DNA of 64,000 nucleotides from Mixta hanseatica (GTDB lineage: Bacteria; Pseudomonadota; Gammaproteobacteria; Enterobacterales; Enterobacteriaceae). The position numbers were made by a program, and so were the translations under genes. Where the stretch lies: assembly GCF_023517775.1 (NCBI RefSeq), contig NZ_CP082904.1, forward strand, positions 682,001-746,000, written 5' to 3'. The notes under the pieces were generated by a model that saw nothing but the letters and a program-made list of their open reading frames with translations, did no database searches and was not told the DNA's origin. This document shows, in pieces, positions 54,358-63,958 of this stretch (the first letter of the stretch is position 1; every line of letters begins with the position of its first letter).

Positions 54358-55779
54358 TCACACAATCTGTAACGTGCCCTGATGGAACTTACGCTGATAA
54401 ATCACCGTGGTCAGCGCCATCGGAATAACAATCGCCACCGCCATTGCCATAGAGAACACCTGCCAGAAAGTGGGCTGGATAGAAAGAATGCCCGGTAAGC
54501 CGCCGACGCCGATGCCGTTCGCTACTACGCCGTTCAGCCCGCACAACAGCCCTGCCAGTCCCGAGCCGATCATCGCGCACAGCATAGGAAAGCGGTATTT
54601 CAGATTGATGCCGTACATCGCCGGTTCGGTCACGCCGAGGTAGGCTGAAATCGCCGCCGGCACCGAGATCTCACGTTCGTTATGCTTGCGGCTGACAATA
54701 ATAATGCCGGTGACCGCCGAGGCCTGGGCGATATTCGATAGCGCAATCACTGGCCAAAGAGGTGTACCGCCCAGGCTCTGGATCATCTGCATATCAATGG
54801 CAAGCGTGGTCTGATGCACGCCGGTGATCACCAGCGGCGCATAGAAGAAACCAAACAGCGCGGCACCAATCGGTGCGAAGCTGCCAGTCATCAGGTGACG
54901 TACCGCAAAGGCAACGCCGTCGCCAATCATACGTCCCAACGGGCCAATAAAGGCGTGAGCGAGAAACACCGCGAGGATCAGCGAACAGACCGGTACTACC
55001 ACCAGATAGAGATAGCTCGGCACGATGCGTTTTAACTGGATCTCAATAAAGCCCAGTGTCAGGCCTGCCAGTAAGGCCGGGATCACCTGCGCCTGATAGC
55101 CTACTTTGGCAATGGTAAACAGGCCGAAATTCCATACTTCCGGTACCTGCTGGCCCAGTAAGTAAGCGTTCATTAATTGTGGCGAGACTAGCGTGATGCC
55201 AAGGACGATACCCAGCACAGGCGTGCCGCCCATTTTACGTACTGCTGACCAGCAAACGCCTACCGGCAGGTAGAAGAAAATTGCTTCGCCAATTAACCAC
55301 AGGAAATCATAGATACTCTGCAGCGCCGGATAGAGCTGGGCCAGCGTTTTGCCATCGCTGAGTGGCACATCGCCAATAACGTTACGAAAGCCAAGAATCA
55401 AGCCTCCGCTGATCAGCGCCGGCAGTAGCGGGAAGAAAATCTCAGCGAAATGGGAAATCAGCTGTTCATGGCATTTCATGTTCTGGCGCGCCGCTTTTTT
55501 CGCTTGTTCTTTATCCGCCCGAGAATGACCGGTAGTAGCCAGTAATGCCTTGTAGTAATCGCCAACGTCGGTGCCGATCACCACCTGAAACTGCCCGGCA
55601 TTGGTGAAGCAGCCTTTTACCATCGAAAGTTCTTCAATGGCTTTGGGGCTGGCTTTGGCGGGATCGTTTAACACAAAGCGTAAACGGGTAATGCAATGGC
55701 TGACGGTAGCGATATTATCGCGCCCGCCAACCAGCACGATCAGCTGGTCGATATCAGATTGTTTTACTTTGCTCATCAT
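54358..55779 (-). CDS. treB: PTS trehalose-specific EIIBC component TreB
   Basis: A 473-residue membrane permease importing trehalose as trehalose-6-phosphate. The N-terminal EIIB domain has the phosphorylation Cys29 in ATVSHCITRLRF; the EIIC domain has about ten helices with ALISGGLILGFRN and GVTEPAMYGINLKYRFP. It starts MMSK as in E. coli. It uses an EIIA from elsewhere (Crr). Downstream treC is in the same unit; a TreR-type operator lies upstream. Confidence 0.97.
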   Translation of the reverse strand: MMSKVKQSDIDQLIVLVGGRDNIATVSHCITRLRFVLNDPAKASPKAIEELSMVKGCFTNAGQFQVVIGTDVGDYYKALLATTGHSRADKEQAKKAARQNMKCHEQLISHFAEIFFPLLPALISGGLILGFRNVIGDVPLSDGKTLAQLYPALQSIYDFLWLIGEAIFFYLPVGVCWSAVRKMGGTPVLGIVLGITLVSPQLMNAYLLGQQVPEVWNFGLFTIAKVGYQAQVIPALLAGLTLGFIEIQLKRIVPSYLYLVVVPVCSLILAVFLAHAFIGPLGRMIGDGVAFAVRHLMTGSFAPIGAALFGFFYAPLVITGVHQTTLAIDMQMIQSLGGTPLWPVIALSNIAQASAVTGIIIVSRKHNEREISVPAAISAYLGVTEPAMYGINLKYRFPMLCAMIGSGLAGLLCGLNGVVANGIGVGGLPGILSIQPTFWQVFSMAMAVAIVIPMALTTVIYQRKFHQGTLQIV

Positions 55780-55847
55780 GAAGCCTCATGGCTGCGGGGA
55801 GGGAATGACCTGCACACAAGCCTACTCTTTAAGCGCAGCGGGAAGAA

Positions 55848-55861
55848 CGGGAACGTTCCCG
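55848..55861. promoter_or_regulatory. TreR operator-like palindrome
   Basis: CGGGAACGTTCCCG, a perfect 14-bp palindrome of LacI-family operator type, 69 bp upstream of treB and 39 bp downstream of the treR stop. I recall TreR sites in E. coli having the GGGAACGTTCCC core. Confidence 0.8.
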
Positions 55862-55899
55862 AAATCAGTTGATGATCACAATAATTCAGCTCTGAGTGG

Positions 55900-56847
55900 T
55901 CAGGAGAGAGGAGCAGGGATGACGATTTGACGCGGATCGCTACGGCCGTTGATCTGCGCTATTAGCTGCATGGCCGCCTGTCGGCCTGATTCGGCATAGC
56001 CCGGATCGACGCTAATAATTTCGGGATGCAGAAACTTCATCAGCGGTGTATTGCCCACGCTGGCCAGCTGTAAGCCCTCAATGCGCTGCTCCTGTAAGTA
56101 CTTACTTGCTCCCAGCGCTAACGTATCCGTAGCGCAGAGCAGCGCCGTGGTTTGCGAAGTCAGGACACTGGCGACCTGTTCATAGCCTTGCTTCATACTC
56201 AAGCCGGGCAGTGCGGCCACGGCAGAGAGCTGATGCTGGCGGCAAAACGCCAGATAGGCGTCGTGACGGCGCTGACCGGAGGTAACATCGCTATGCGGTA
56301 CGCCGAGGTAGCTGATATGTCGATGCCCGCGCTCAAACAGGCGCTGCATCAGGGTAACGATCGCGCCTTCTTCGTCGTAACAGACGGAAGCGAAGCCGGC
56401 GGCATCGCGCGCCAGCAGCACAAGGGAAGATCGCCACGGCGCCAGCGTTTCTTCCTCAATGCCGGTAAAACCAAACAGCACCACGCCATCAATATTACGG
56501 CGTTGCAGCATCCCCAGATGTTCAGCCACCAGCTGCGGCGAGAACTGGCTCTCCATCATGATCGGATCGTAACCCTGCTCATAAAAGGTGGGCAGCATGG
56601 TCTGAACGGCGAGGTTCTCTGACAGGGAGTCAAGGCGAGTTACAATAATCGCCACCACCTTATCACTTTGACCGCGCATAGCGCGCGCAGAACGGGAAGG
56701 CGCAAAACCGTGTTGATTCATTACGGCGGCCACGCGTTCGCGCGTACGTTCGCTAACGCCGCTTTCGTTGTTCAGTACCCGCGACACGGTCGATTTACCC
56801 ACGCCGCTTAAGCGTGCGATATCTTTAATGGTAAGGCGGTTCTGCAT
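55900..56847 (-). CDS. treR: Trehalose operon repressor TreR
   Basis: A 315-residue LacI-family repressor. The N-terminal helix-turn-helix is LTIKDIARLSGVGKSTVSRV with hinge NNESGVSERTRERV, followed by a periplasmic-binding-like domain for trehalose-6-phosphate. It has the same orientation as treB/treC, with the operator between treR and treB, as in E. coli. The tre genes are in a different chromosomal place in E. coli (near mgtA), so this is a local rearrangement. Confidence 0.95.
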   Translation of the reverse strand: MQNRLTIKDIARLSGVGKSTVSRVLNNESGVSERTRERVAAVMNQHGFAPSRSARAMRGQSDKVVAIIVTRLDSLSENLAVQTMLPTFYEQGYDPIMMESQFSPQLVAEHLGMLQRRNIDGVVLFGFTGIEEETLAPWRSSLVLLARDAAGFASVCYDEEGAIVTLMQRLFERGHRHISYLGVPHSDVTSGQRRHDAYLAFCRQHQLSAVAALPGLSMKQGYEQVASVLTSQTTALLCATDTLALGASKYLQEQRIEGLQLASVGNTPLMKFLHPEIISVDPGYAESGRQAAMQLIAQINGRSDPRQIVIPAPLS

Positions 56848-56893
56848 ACTCTTTTCCCTGTATCACAACCATAAACAATCAATACCCAAGGTG

Positions 56894-57199
56894 TTATCGC
56901 TTGCCGCGCTTTATCGAGGCTGACCAGCTGAAATCAGCCACTTCACTTTCGGCTAGCGAAGAAGGTTTCTTTTTACGCACCGGTTTTTTAGCCGCCAGCG
57001 CTTTTTCTTTCTCATTGTTTTGCTTGATGGTCATGACCATTTGTCTGGCTTCGGCGGTAAATTCTTTCTCTTTTTTACCGTCTGGCTCCTTACCGGTACG
57101 AAGTTTATATTTCTGCACCAGTCCCCTGAACGTTTCATCTATAACGGCTCGCTCATTCGCATTAAACTGATCGATGGAAATCATTTTCTTGTCGTTCAT
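56894..57199 (-). CDS. DUF3811/YjbD-like small basic protein
   Basis: A 101-residue, strongly charged cytoplasmic protein. The N-terminal half looks helical (FNANERAVIDETFRGLVQKY), followed by Lys-rich KKPVRKKKPSS and the C-terminal motif DFSWSASIKRGKR, which resembles the FSWSA...RGRR tail of E. coli YjbD (DUF3811). GGAAGGCATCCC precedes the ATG. Function unknown. Confidence 0.6.
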   Translation of the reverse strand: MNDKKMISIDQFNANERAVIDETFRGLVQKYKLRTGKEPDGKKEKEFTAEARQMVMTIKQNNEKEKALAAKKPVRKKKPSSLAESEVADFSWSASIKRGKR

Positions 57200-57430
57200 G
57201 GGATGCCTTCCTGATAGTGAACTAACTCACCAAGATAGAGGATGCCTGCCCTGAGGACAATGAATCTATGCGAAAGACGGGCAACTAAGCTAAAAAGCGC
57301 CTGATAGCGCCAATCTTCTTTGACTCTTTCCTGCCCATCGGTGTTAAATTCCAGCTGGCTCCTGGCGGGCCGATAACAAAGATAATCCTCTTTCTGCGCG
57401 GCTTGCGCCTTGACTCTGACGAGCACAGCT

Positions 57431-58465
57431 ATGTTTGTTTCTTTTTTAATACGTCTGCTGATAACAACGGCGGTGACAGGCGGCTATGCGCTGGCTGCCG
57501 ATCTGCCGGATATTAACGGGGCGATCCTGACGCCGCCAGCCGAACAGTTTTCGACGATGCCCACCGCCGCTAACGCGCAGGCACAGCCAACAGCGCCTGG
57601 AATACCACCATCAGAACCGACCGTCACAGAAATAAAACCCTCATCCGCTGGGGCGCAGCCGTCGGAACCGGCAGCGCCGCCCGCGTCCGCAGAGGGCGAA
57701 GAGGTAAAGCAGGATGCGGTTATCAGCGCGGCTCTGCAGGCGATCCGTCAGCATCAGCTTACGCCGCTCTCGACGGAATGCCTGAGCATGAGTTTTGTCG
57801 ATAACAGCGACGACCCGGAAAACTATCTGGTAGACGTGCGTGAAAATCGTAACCATCCGGCCTGCGGCGGCGATCCGGAAACCTCGCCGCACCTCTTTTT
57901 TATTAAAGCCAACCGCGCGGACGGAGCGTTACAAACCGATGCCGGCGTCGAGCCTGATGATTTTTATCCGCTGGAAAACAGTGAACAACCAGCGGCGGCG
58001 GCGCTGACGGCAGACGATTTTTCCGTACAGGTCAATGGCGTTCCCCTGACGCTGGGGCAGGTGTGGAATGAAGACATTATGATGAGCCTGCCGCCGGAGC
58101 GCCTGCAGCCGCAGGAAGATAAGCCGGAGGCCGCCTACCGTTATTCTCAGCACCATTACGATGCGCTAACGCTGGTGGCCAGCAATGAAAACTGGCAGCA
58201 AAAACAGCACAGCCCTGACGATAACTATCTGAGTGAGATCACCCTGCTAAACCCTTCGCTGGCGACGCATCGCGGCGCGCACGTCGGCATGACGATAGAT
58301 GAGGTTGAGCGTAAGTACGGCCCCGGCGAAGCGGATGAGCGCAACGGGGAAAGCTGGCTTAGCTGGCAGCAGGGCGATAACCTGCTCTCAGTACGCATCA
58401 GCAACGGCCTGGTCACGCTGATTCAGCTCAGTAATTTGCAGGCTGACCGGGATGCCCTGGAGTAA
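57431..58465 (+). CDS. Exported hypothetical protein
   Basis: A 344-residue protein from the ATG at 57431, with a signal peptide (FLIRLLITTAVTGGYALA, cleavage about residue 23), a Pro/Ala/Glu-rich stretch to about residue 100, and a folded C-terminal two thirds. Two Cys (TECLSMSF and HPACGGDPE) may form a disulfide. The end (HVGMTIDEVERKYGPGEADE then LSWQQGDNLLSVRI) recalls the short beta-alpha-beta modules found in SmpA/BamE-like or DUF-type periplasmic proteins, but I cannot name a family. It stands alone before prfC. Confidence 0.65.
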   Translation: MFVSFLIRLLITTAVTGGYALAADLPDINGAILTPPAEQFSTMPTAANAQAQPTAPGIPPSEPTVTEIKPSSAGAQPSEPAAPPASAEGEEVKQDAVISAALQAIRQHQLTPLSTECLSMSFVDNSDDPENYLVDVRENRNHPACGGDPETSPHLFFIKANRADGALQTDAGVEPDDFYPLENSEQPAAAALTADDFSVQVNGVPLTLGQVWNEDIMMSLPPERLQPQEDKPEAAYRYSQHHYDALTLVASNENWQQKQHSPDDNYLSEITLLNPSLATHRGAHVGMTIDEVERKYGPGEADERNGESWLSWQQGDNLLSVRISNGLVTLIQLSNLQADRDALE

Positions 58466-58757
58466 ATTACCGCTTTGCGCGCCGCTGCGGAAAACGCGCG
58501 ATTTCGGCCTGCTTTTTTTATGTACTTAAGGTAAGCTATGCGGCCTCATTGCCTGACTTTTCAACATTGTTACACGGGGCTGGATCCAATGTAGACCATC
58601 ATGTCTTTTTGCAGCATTTACCCGGCTTACGTCACGTAGGTTTCAGGTGCGCTGCAAGGTTCCTGGTTCCGGGCCTGGCAATGTCGCAGGCTCTCATGAA
58701 TTAACGGCTGTGACGCCTGCCATAACGCCGCGTCACGGCATCAACAGAAGAACTCCG

Positions 58758-60347
58758 ATGTCTAATACCCCATTTTTGCAAGAAGTGTCGCGTCGTCGTA
58801 CCTTCGCTATCATCTCTCACCCTGATGCCGGTAAAACCACCATTACCGAAAAAGTTCTGCTGTTCGGACAGGCGATCCAGACGGCCGGTACGGTAAAAGG
58901 CCGCGGCTCGAACCAGCACGCTAAATCGGACTGGATGGAAATGGAGAAACAGCGCGGGATCTCTATCACCACCTCGGTGATGCAGTTCCCTTACCGCGAT
59001 AGCCTGGTCAACCTGCTGGATACCCCAGGGCACGAAGACTTCTCTGAAGATACCTATCGTACCCTGACTGCCGTTGACTGCTGTCTGATGGTGATCGACG
59101 CCGCGAAAGGCGTTGAGGATCGTACCCGTAAACTGATGGAAGTGACCCGTCTGCGCGATACGCCGATCCTAACCTTTATGAACAAGCTGGACCGCGATAT
59201 CCGCGATCCGATGGAGCTGCTGGATGAGGTCGAGAACGAGCTGAAGATCGCCTGCGCGCCAATCACCTGGCCGATCGGCTGCGGTAAGCTGTTCAAAGGC
59301 GTTTATCATCTCTATAACGATGAGACCTATCTGTATCAGACCGGTAAAGGCCATACTATTCAGGACGTGCGCGTGGTGAAAGGCCTGAATAATCCCGAGC
59401 TGGACAGCGCGGTGGGCGAGGATCTTGCGGCGCAGCTGCGTGACGAGCTGGAGCTGGTGCAGGGCGCTTCGCACGAATTTGAGCAGGAGGCTTTCCTGCA
59501 GGGCGAACTGACGCCGGTCTTCTTCGGCACCGCGCTGGGCAACTTCGGCGTTGATCATATGCTGGATGGCCTGGTTTCCTGGGCGCCGGCGCCGATGCCG
59601 CGTCAGAGCGATACGCGTAGCGTTGAAGCCAGCGAAGAGAAATTCTCCGGCTTCGTGTTTAAAATTCAGGCCAACATGGACCCGAAACACCGCGACCGCG
59701 TCGCCTTTATGCGTGTGGTCTCCGGTAAGTATGAAAAGGGTATGAAGCTGCGTCAGGTGCGTACCGGCAAAGATGTGGTGATTTCTGATGCGCTGACCTT
59801 TATGGCGGGCGACCGGGCGCACGTTGAAGAAGCCTTCCCTGGCGACATCATCGGCCTGCATAACCACGGCACCATTCAGATTGGCGATACCTTCACCCAG
59901 GGCGAAAATATGAAGTTCACCGGTATTCCGAACTTCGCGCCGGAGCTGTTCCGTCGTATTCGTCTGCGCGATCCGCTAAAGCAGAAACAGCTGTTGAAAG
60001 GGCTGGTGCAGCTATCGGAAGAGGGTGCGGTTCAGGTGTTCCGTCCGATCTCCAATAACGATCTGATCGTTGGCGCCGTAGGGGTGCTGCAGTTTGACGT
60101 GGTCGTGGCGCGCCTGAAAAGCGAGTACAACGTGGAAGCGATTTACGAATCGGTTAACGTCTCTACCGCGCGCTGGGTTGAATACGACGATGTGAAGAAA
60201 TTCGACGAGTTCCAGCGTAAGAATGAAATTAACCTGGCGCTGGACGGCGGCGACAATCTGACTTACATCGCGCCAACCATGGTTAACCTTAATCTAACGC
60301 AAGAGCGTTATCCAGAAGTGGTGTTCCGCAAAACGCGCGAACATTAA
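58758..60347 (+). CDS. prfC: Peptide chain release factor 3 (RF3)
   Basis: A 529-residue translational GTPase that recycles RF1/RF2 after termination; identical in length to E. coli RF3. G motifs: HPDAGKTT (G1), [11 protein letters not shown] (G2), [11 protein letters not shown] (G3), MNKLDRD (G4). Start is the ATG at 58758; the open frame to 58647 lies in leader DNA. The intergenic sequence upstream (58466-58757) holds the promoter and no gene. Confidence 0.98.
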   Translation: MSNTPFLQEVSRRRTFAIISHPDAGKTTITEKVLLFGQAIQTAGTVKGRGSNQHAKSDWMEMEKQRGISITTSVMQFPYRDSLVNLLDTPGHEDFSEDTYRTLTAVDCCLMVIDAAKGVEDRTRKLMEVTRLRDTPILTFMNKLDRDIRDPMELLDEVENELKIACAPITWPIGCGKLFKGVYHLYNDETYLYQTGKGHTIQDVRVVKGLNNPELDSAVGEDLAAQLRDELELVQGASHEFEQEAFLQGELTPVFFGTALGNFGVDHMLDGLVSWAPAPMPRQSDTRSVEASEEKFSGFVFKIQANMDPKHRDRVAFMRVVSGKYEKGMKLRQVRTGKDVVISDALTFMAGDRAHVEEAFPGDIIGLHNHGTIQIGDTFTQGENMKFTGIPNFAPELFRRIRLRDPLKQKQLLKGLVQLSEEGAVQVFRPISNNDLIVGAVGVLQFDVVVARLKSEYNVEAIYESVNVSTARWVEYDDVKKFDEFQRKNEINLALDGGDNLTYIAPTMVNLNLTQERYPEVVFRKTREH

Positions 60348-60359
60348 TCCGCTTCGTTC

Positions 60360-60396
60360 AGGCATCGCGACGGCCTTACGCGCCATCGCGATGCCT
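60360..60396 (+). terminator. Terminator of prfC
   Basis: AGGCATCGCG pairs with CGCGATGCCT (10-bp perfect stem, 17-base loop with partial pairing), followed by TATTAGTA. It lies 12 bp after the stop codon. Confidence 0.75.
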
Positions 60397-60641
60397 TATT
60401 AGTACCAGAGCAAATTGTCCTTTCCTCGCTACAGACTCCTCTTAAAAAAACCTTAAAAACGTCTTCTTACCTGTTTTTTAACCAGAAAAGCGGGACGAAT
60501 GGCGATCCTTGTCTATGCTTAGTTTGTCGGATGCAGAAAGTGGCGGCGAAAGTCTCCCGGCATCCATTTAAGCGGCACCGTGGTTTGTTGCCGCTACGCT
60601 TACGGTTGTAAGTGGAATAACGGATAAGAAGGAAAATATCG

Positions 60642-61256
60642 ATGAACAAGACTAAGATTACTAAGACTCTGATGGCTGTGATGGTGGGTTCTGCGCTGCT
60701 AAGCGGTTCTGCCCTGGCAGATGAATCCATGTCGCAGAAAACGCAGAATACTGCGGATAGTGCAGGGTCCAAAATCGATAGTTCTATGAAAAAAGTCGAT
60801 GGTTTTATGGATGACAGCGCCATCACCGCCAAAGCGAAAGCTGCCCTGGTGGATGACGAAACGATTAAAAGTACGGATATCTCAGTAGAAACGCAGAAGG
60901 GTGTGGTTACCCTGAGCGGCTTCGTTTCTTCGCAGGATCAGGCTGAAAAAGCCGTGGCGCTGGTGAAGAAAGTTGAGGGCGTAAAATCCGTCAGCGACAA
61001 ACTACACGTTAAAGACAGCGAAAAACAGTCAGTTAGCGGTTATGCGGGCGATGCCGCTACAACCAGCGAAATCAAAGCTAAGCTATTAGCGGATGACATT
61101 GTACCGTCCCGTAATGTCAAAGTTGAAACCACTAATGGCGTGGTCCAGCTTTCCGGTACGGTAGAAAAAGAAGCACAGTCAGAACGTGCGGAAAGTATCG
61201 CCAAAGCTATTGAAGGCGTGAAAAGCGTTAAGAATGACCTGACGGTTAAACCTTAA
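60642..61256 (+). CDS. osmY: Osmotically inducible periplasmic protein OsmY
   Basis: A 204-residue periplasmic protein with signal peptide (to about residue 28, SGSALA) and two BON domains ([20 protein letters not shown] ... and [20 protein letters not shown] ...), each ending in the GVKSV(S/K)(D/N)xL motif. Equals the E. coli OsmY length and neighbour order (prfC-osmY-ytjA). In E. coli it is a sigma-S and hyperosmosis-induced protein; the same control is likely but not read here. Confidence 0.96.
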   Translation: MNKTKITKTLMAVMVGSALLSGSALADESMSQKTQNTADSAGSKIDSSMKKVDGFMDDSAITAKAKAALVDDETIKSTDISVETQKGVVTLSGFVSSQDQAEKAVALVKKVEGVKSVSDKLHVKDSEKQSVSGYAGDAATTSEIKAKLLADDIVPSRNVKVETTNGVVQLSGTVEKEAQSERAESIAKAIEGVKSVKNDLTVKP

Positions 61257-61265
61257 TGTTTTAGT

Positions 61266-61291
61266 GGCACGGTCAGCCTGGCTGCCGTGCC
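61266..61291 (+). terminator. Terminator-like hairpin after osmY
   Basis: GGCACGG-TCAGCCTGGCTG-CCGTGCC, with a second nested CAGC/GCTG pairing, located 10 bp after osmY. No long T run. Confidence 0.6.
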
Positions 61292-61389
61292 GCACAGTAA
61301 ACCCGTTAAAAAAATAAAGTTCATGGGTGACTTTCCATGAATTCGCTGAGCTAAGCAGTTCGATTTTCACTATGGTAAAGGAGAGGCTT

Positions 61390-61551
61390 ATGTTTCGTTG
61401 GGGTATTATCTTTCTGGTAATCGCATTGATCGCGGCGGCATTAGGCTTCGGCGGTCTGGCTGGTACAGCCGCATGGGCAGCTAAGATTGTCTTCGTGGTA
61501 GGTATTATTCTGTTCCTCGTCAGCCTGTTTACCGGTCGTCGTCGACCCTAG
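61390..61551 (+). CDS. ytjA: DUF1328 membrane protein YtjA
   Basis: A 53-residue two-helix membrane protein, the same length as E. coli YtjA, beginning [20 protein letters not shown] and ending [18 protein letters not shown] upstream of the ATG at 61390 fixes the start; the longer frame to 61327 is not conserved. Often induced together with osmY in stress. Function unknown. Confidence 0.94.
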   Translation: MFRWGIIFLVIALIAAALGFGGLAGTAAWAAKIVFVVGIILFLVSLFTGRRRP

Positions 61552-61598
61552 GTAACCAGCTAAACAGACAGATTCAGTGAATTTAGCGGAGGCCAGTC

Positions 61599-61784
61599 AT
61601 GAACAGCGACATCGTTGCAGGCAAATGGAAACAATGGAAAGGCCAGATGGCGCTAATGTGGGCGGAGTGGTTTGATAACGACGACGCCTGGATGTCAGGA
61701 AACAATGACTGGCTCTCCGGTATTTTGCAGGAAGATTATGGCCGTGAGCAGCATGATGCCACCGGCGAAAAACGCTTACCCTAA
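61599..61784 (+). CDS. CsbD/YjbJ-like stress protein
   Basis: A 61-residue acidic, Trp-rich protein. The start MNSDIVAGKWKQWKGQMALM and the later LSGILQEDYGREQHDA follow the CsbD family layout (GxWKQxKGKVKEQWG ... GKIQERYGYEKDxA) with several unusual substitutions. GGAGG precedes the ATG. 47 bp after ytjA, probably cotranscribed with it. CsbD proteins are abundant general-stress proteins of unclear role. Confidence 0.75.
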   Translation: MNSDIVAGKWKQWKGQMALMWAEWFDNDDAWMSGNNDWLSGILQEDYGREQHDATGEKRLP

Positions 61785-62023
61785 TCTGTTATAAGCTGGC
61801 CCGCTTTACTCTGTAGCGCTGCGCCAGCTTATCGTCTCCCTCACTTTTTCATTCTCTCTTTTCTGCACGACCAGACTTACATTTCCTGATGCTGCTCCCT
61901 CACCACTCAATACCGCTGTGTTAGCCAATCATTTTACAATGCAAGAAAGCATCAGGCCGCCTTTGGTGCAGCAATGCATAAAATAACGCAGAATAAAGCG
62001 ATGTTTTATTAAGGAGCGCGGGC

Positions 62024-62797
62024 GTGAGATTTATCGATACCCACTGTCATTTTGATTTTCCTCCGTTTAGCGGCAACGAGAGGGAGAGCGTAGCGCGCGC
62101 CGTGCAGGCAGGCGTGGAAAAAATTATCGTGCCGTCGGTAGATGCCATGCGCTTTGCTGCCGTGCTACAGCTGGCCCAACAACATATGCCGCTGTATGCC
62201 GCGCTGGGGTTGCATCCCATTGTTATTTATCAGCACAACGATGCGGCACTGGAACTGCTGGAGCAGCATCTGATGCAGCGGCCCGCGAAGCTGGTGGCGA
62301 TCGGCGAGATCGGGCTGGATCTCTATATGGAGGATCCTCAGTTTGATCGGCAGCAATATTTTCTGGATGCGCAGCTGCGGCTGGCGCGGCAATACGATCT
62401 GCCGGTGATCCTGCATTCACGCCGCACTCATGACAAGCTGGCGCAGCATCTGCGACGTATTGAGGTGCCGCGTCGCGGCGTGGTGCATGGTTTTGCCGGC
62501 AGCCTGCAGCAGGCGCAGGCGTTTATTGCTGCCGGTTATGCTATCGGCGTCGGCGGCACTATTACTTATCCTCGCGCCAGCAAAACGCGTAATACCATCG
62601 CCCAGCTTCCTCTTGACGCGCTGCTGCTGGAAACCGATGCGCCTGATATGCCACTGAACGGCTTTCAGGGCCAGCCCAATCGGCCGGAGCAGGTAGTTAA
62701 GGTATGGCAAACGCTGTGCGAGCTGCGTTCGGAAACGCCGGAAGCGATCGCCGCAGCGCTGGCCGCCAACAGTGAACGGCTGTTTCGGCTGGGTTAA
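62024..62797 (+). CDS. yjjV: TatD-family metal-dependent hydrolase YjjV
   Basis: A 257-residue TIM-barrel DNase/hydrolase. Metal ligands appear in IDTHCHFDFP (HxH), IGEIGLDLY (Glu), VILHSRRTHD (His), GVVHGFAGS (His) and LLETDAPDMP (Asp). GTG start at 62024, with AAGGAG seven bases upstream. In E. coli yjjW and yjjI lie between yjjV and deoC; they are absent here. Confidence 0.94.
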   Translation: MRFIDTHCHFDFPPFSGNERESVARAVQAGVEKIIVPSVDAMRFAAVLQLAQQHMPLYAALGLHPIVIYQHNDAALELLEQHLMQRPAKLVAIGEIGLDLYMEDPQFDRQQYFLDAQLRLARQYDLPVILHSRRTHDKLAQHLRRIEVPRRGVVHGFAGSLQQAQAFIAAGYAIGVGGTITYPRASKTRNTIAQLPLDALLLETDAPDMPLNGFQGQPNRPEQVVKVWQTLCELRSETPEAIAAALAANSERLFRLG

Positions 62798-62832
62798 ACG
62801 CACTGGCGCAGGCGGGATCTTAAGAACAGGTA

Positions 62833-62866
62833 AAGGGCAAATGTGATAATTCTCACATTTGCCCTT
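62833..62866 (+). promoter_or_regulatory. Long palindrome containing a perfect CRP-type core
   Basis: A 34-bp inverted repeat with 14-bp arms (AAGGGCAAATGTGA / TCACATTTGCCCTT) around TAATTC, 36 bp after yjjV. The centre TGTGA-N6-TCACA is a perfect CRP consensus. It may act both as a hairpin at the yjjV end and as the distal CRP site of the deo promoter region; these roles are not exclusive. Confidence 0.65.
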
Positions 62867-62974
62867 CTGCGTTATGATAGTGGCTATAAAGCGGATCCGG
62901 CTGCGGCTGTGGCGCTTTTAATGCGATGAACGTCACATCAAATGTAAACTTGATGATAGCGTTTCTTAATTAAA

Positions 62975-62990
62975 TGTGAGCTTACGCACA
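62975..62990 (+). promoter_or_regulatory. Second CRP-like site before deoC
   Basis: TGTGAGCTTACGCACA, a TGTGA-N6-(G)CACA site, 154 bp before the deoC ATG. In E. coli the deoP2 promoter is controlled by paired CRP sites with CytR bound between and by DeoR. The region 62798-63143 otherwise holds promoter and leader sequence and no gene. Confidence 0.6.
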
Positions 62991-63143
62991 ACAAAGAGTT
63001 TGCCCGTGGTGTTAAGATCGTAACATCAAAGCGAATCAGCATCGCTGGCAAGGTGAGATGGATCTCAACCCTCTTCAAGGAACCAAGACCTCGTGTTGAG
63101 TCTTCCACTGGCGGAAGCTCACTGAATCTTTCTGGAGAGCATT

Positions 63144-63923
63144 ATGACTGATGTAACCGCTGCCGCGCTGCGTGCGCTAAAACTGATGGATTTAACCACG
63201 CTTAATGATAATGACACCGATGCGAAAGTGATCGCGCTGTGTCAGCAGGCGAAATCCCCGGCAGGCAACACCGCCGCTATCTGCATCTATCCCCGTTTTA
63301 TTCCCATCGCCCGTAAAACGCTGCGCGAACAGGGCACGCCCGATATTCGTATCGCGACCGTGACCAATTTCCCGCACGGTAACGATGATATTGATATTGC
63401 GCTGGCGGAAACCCGTGCGGCCATTGCCTACGGCGCAGATGAAGTGGATGTGGTGTTTCCATACCGTACCCTGATGGCTGGCGATACCGAAACCGGTTTT
63501 AAGCTGGTTAAAGCGTGTAAAGAAGCCTGCGCGGCGGCCAATGTGCTGCTGAAGGTGATCATTGAAACCGGCGAACTGAAAGAAGAAGCGTTGATTCGTC
63601 AGGCTTCTGAAATCGCAATCGACGCCGGCGCGGACTTTATCAAAACCTCAACCGGTAAAGTGCCGGTCAACGCCACGCCAGAGGTAGCGAAAATCATGAT
63701 GGAAGTGATTCGTGATAAAGGCGTGAAAGATCGCGTTGGCTTTAAGCCTGCCGGCGGCGTGCGTACCGCGGAAGACGCGGCGCTCTATCTGCAGCTGGCC
63801 GATAGTATTCTGGGCAGCGACTGGGCGGATGCGCGTCATTTCCGCTTCGGCGCCTCCAGCCTGCTGGCAAGCCTGCTGAATGCGGCCGGTTATGACAGCG
63901 CGCGCAGCACCAGCAGCTACTAA
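63144..63923 (+). CDS. deoC: Deoxyribose-phosphate aldolase DeoC
   Basis: A 259-residue class I aldolase converting deoxyribose-5-phosphate to acetaldehyde and glyceraldehyde-3-phosphate; same length as E. coli DeoC. The Schiff-base Lys is in [10 protein letters not shown] and the second active-site Lys in [10 protein letters not shown]. Start preceded by TGGAGAG. First gene of the expected deoCABD operon, which continues beyond the window. Confidence 0.98.
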   Translation: MTDVTAAALRALKLMDLTTLNDNDTDAKVIALCQQAKSPAGNTAAICIYPRFIPIARKTLREQGTPDIRIATVTNFPHGNDDIDIALAETRAAIAYGADEVDVVFPYRTLMAGDTETGFKLVKACKEACAAANVLLKVIIETGELKEEALIRQASEIAIDAGADFIKTSTGKVPVNATPEVAKIMMEVIRDKGVKDRVGFKPAGGVRTAEDAALYLQLADSILGSDWADARHFRFGASSLLASLLNAAGYDSARSTSSY

Positions 63924-63939
63924 TTTTCCTTTCATCCTG

Positions 63940-63958
63940 GCGGACGCCCGGCGTCCGC
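63940..63958 (+). terminator. Hairpin after deoC
   Basis: GCGGACGC-CCG-GCGTCCGC, a perfect 8-bp stem 16 bp after the deoC stop, followed by TAAAAATAA. It is probably an intercistronic mRNA-stabilising or attenuating hairpin before deoA rather than a full terminator. Confidence 0.6.

Noticed and set aside
57196..57426. 76-codon minus-strand frame upstream of the YjbD-like gene
   Set aside because: It covers the likely promoter of that gene, has no recognised domain, and offers no better ribosome site than chance.
59169..59867. 232-codon minus-strand frame opposite prfC
   Set aside because: Lies wholly within prfC, shows no recognised motif and has antisense-like composition.
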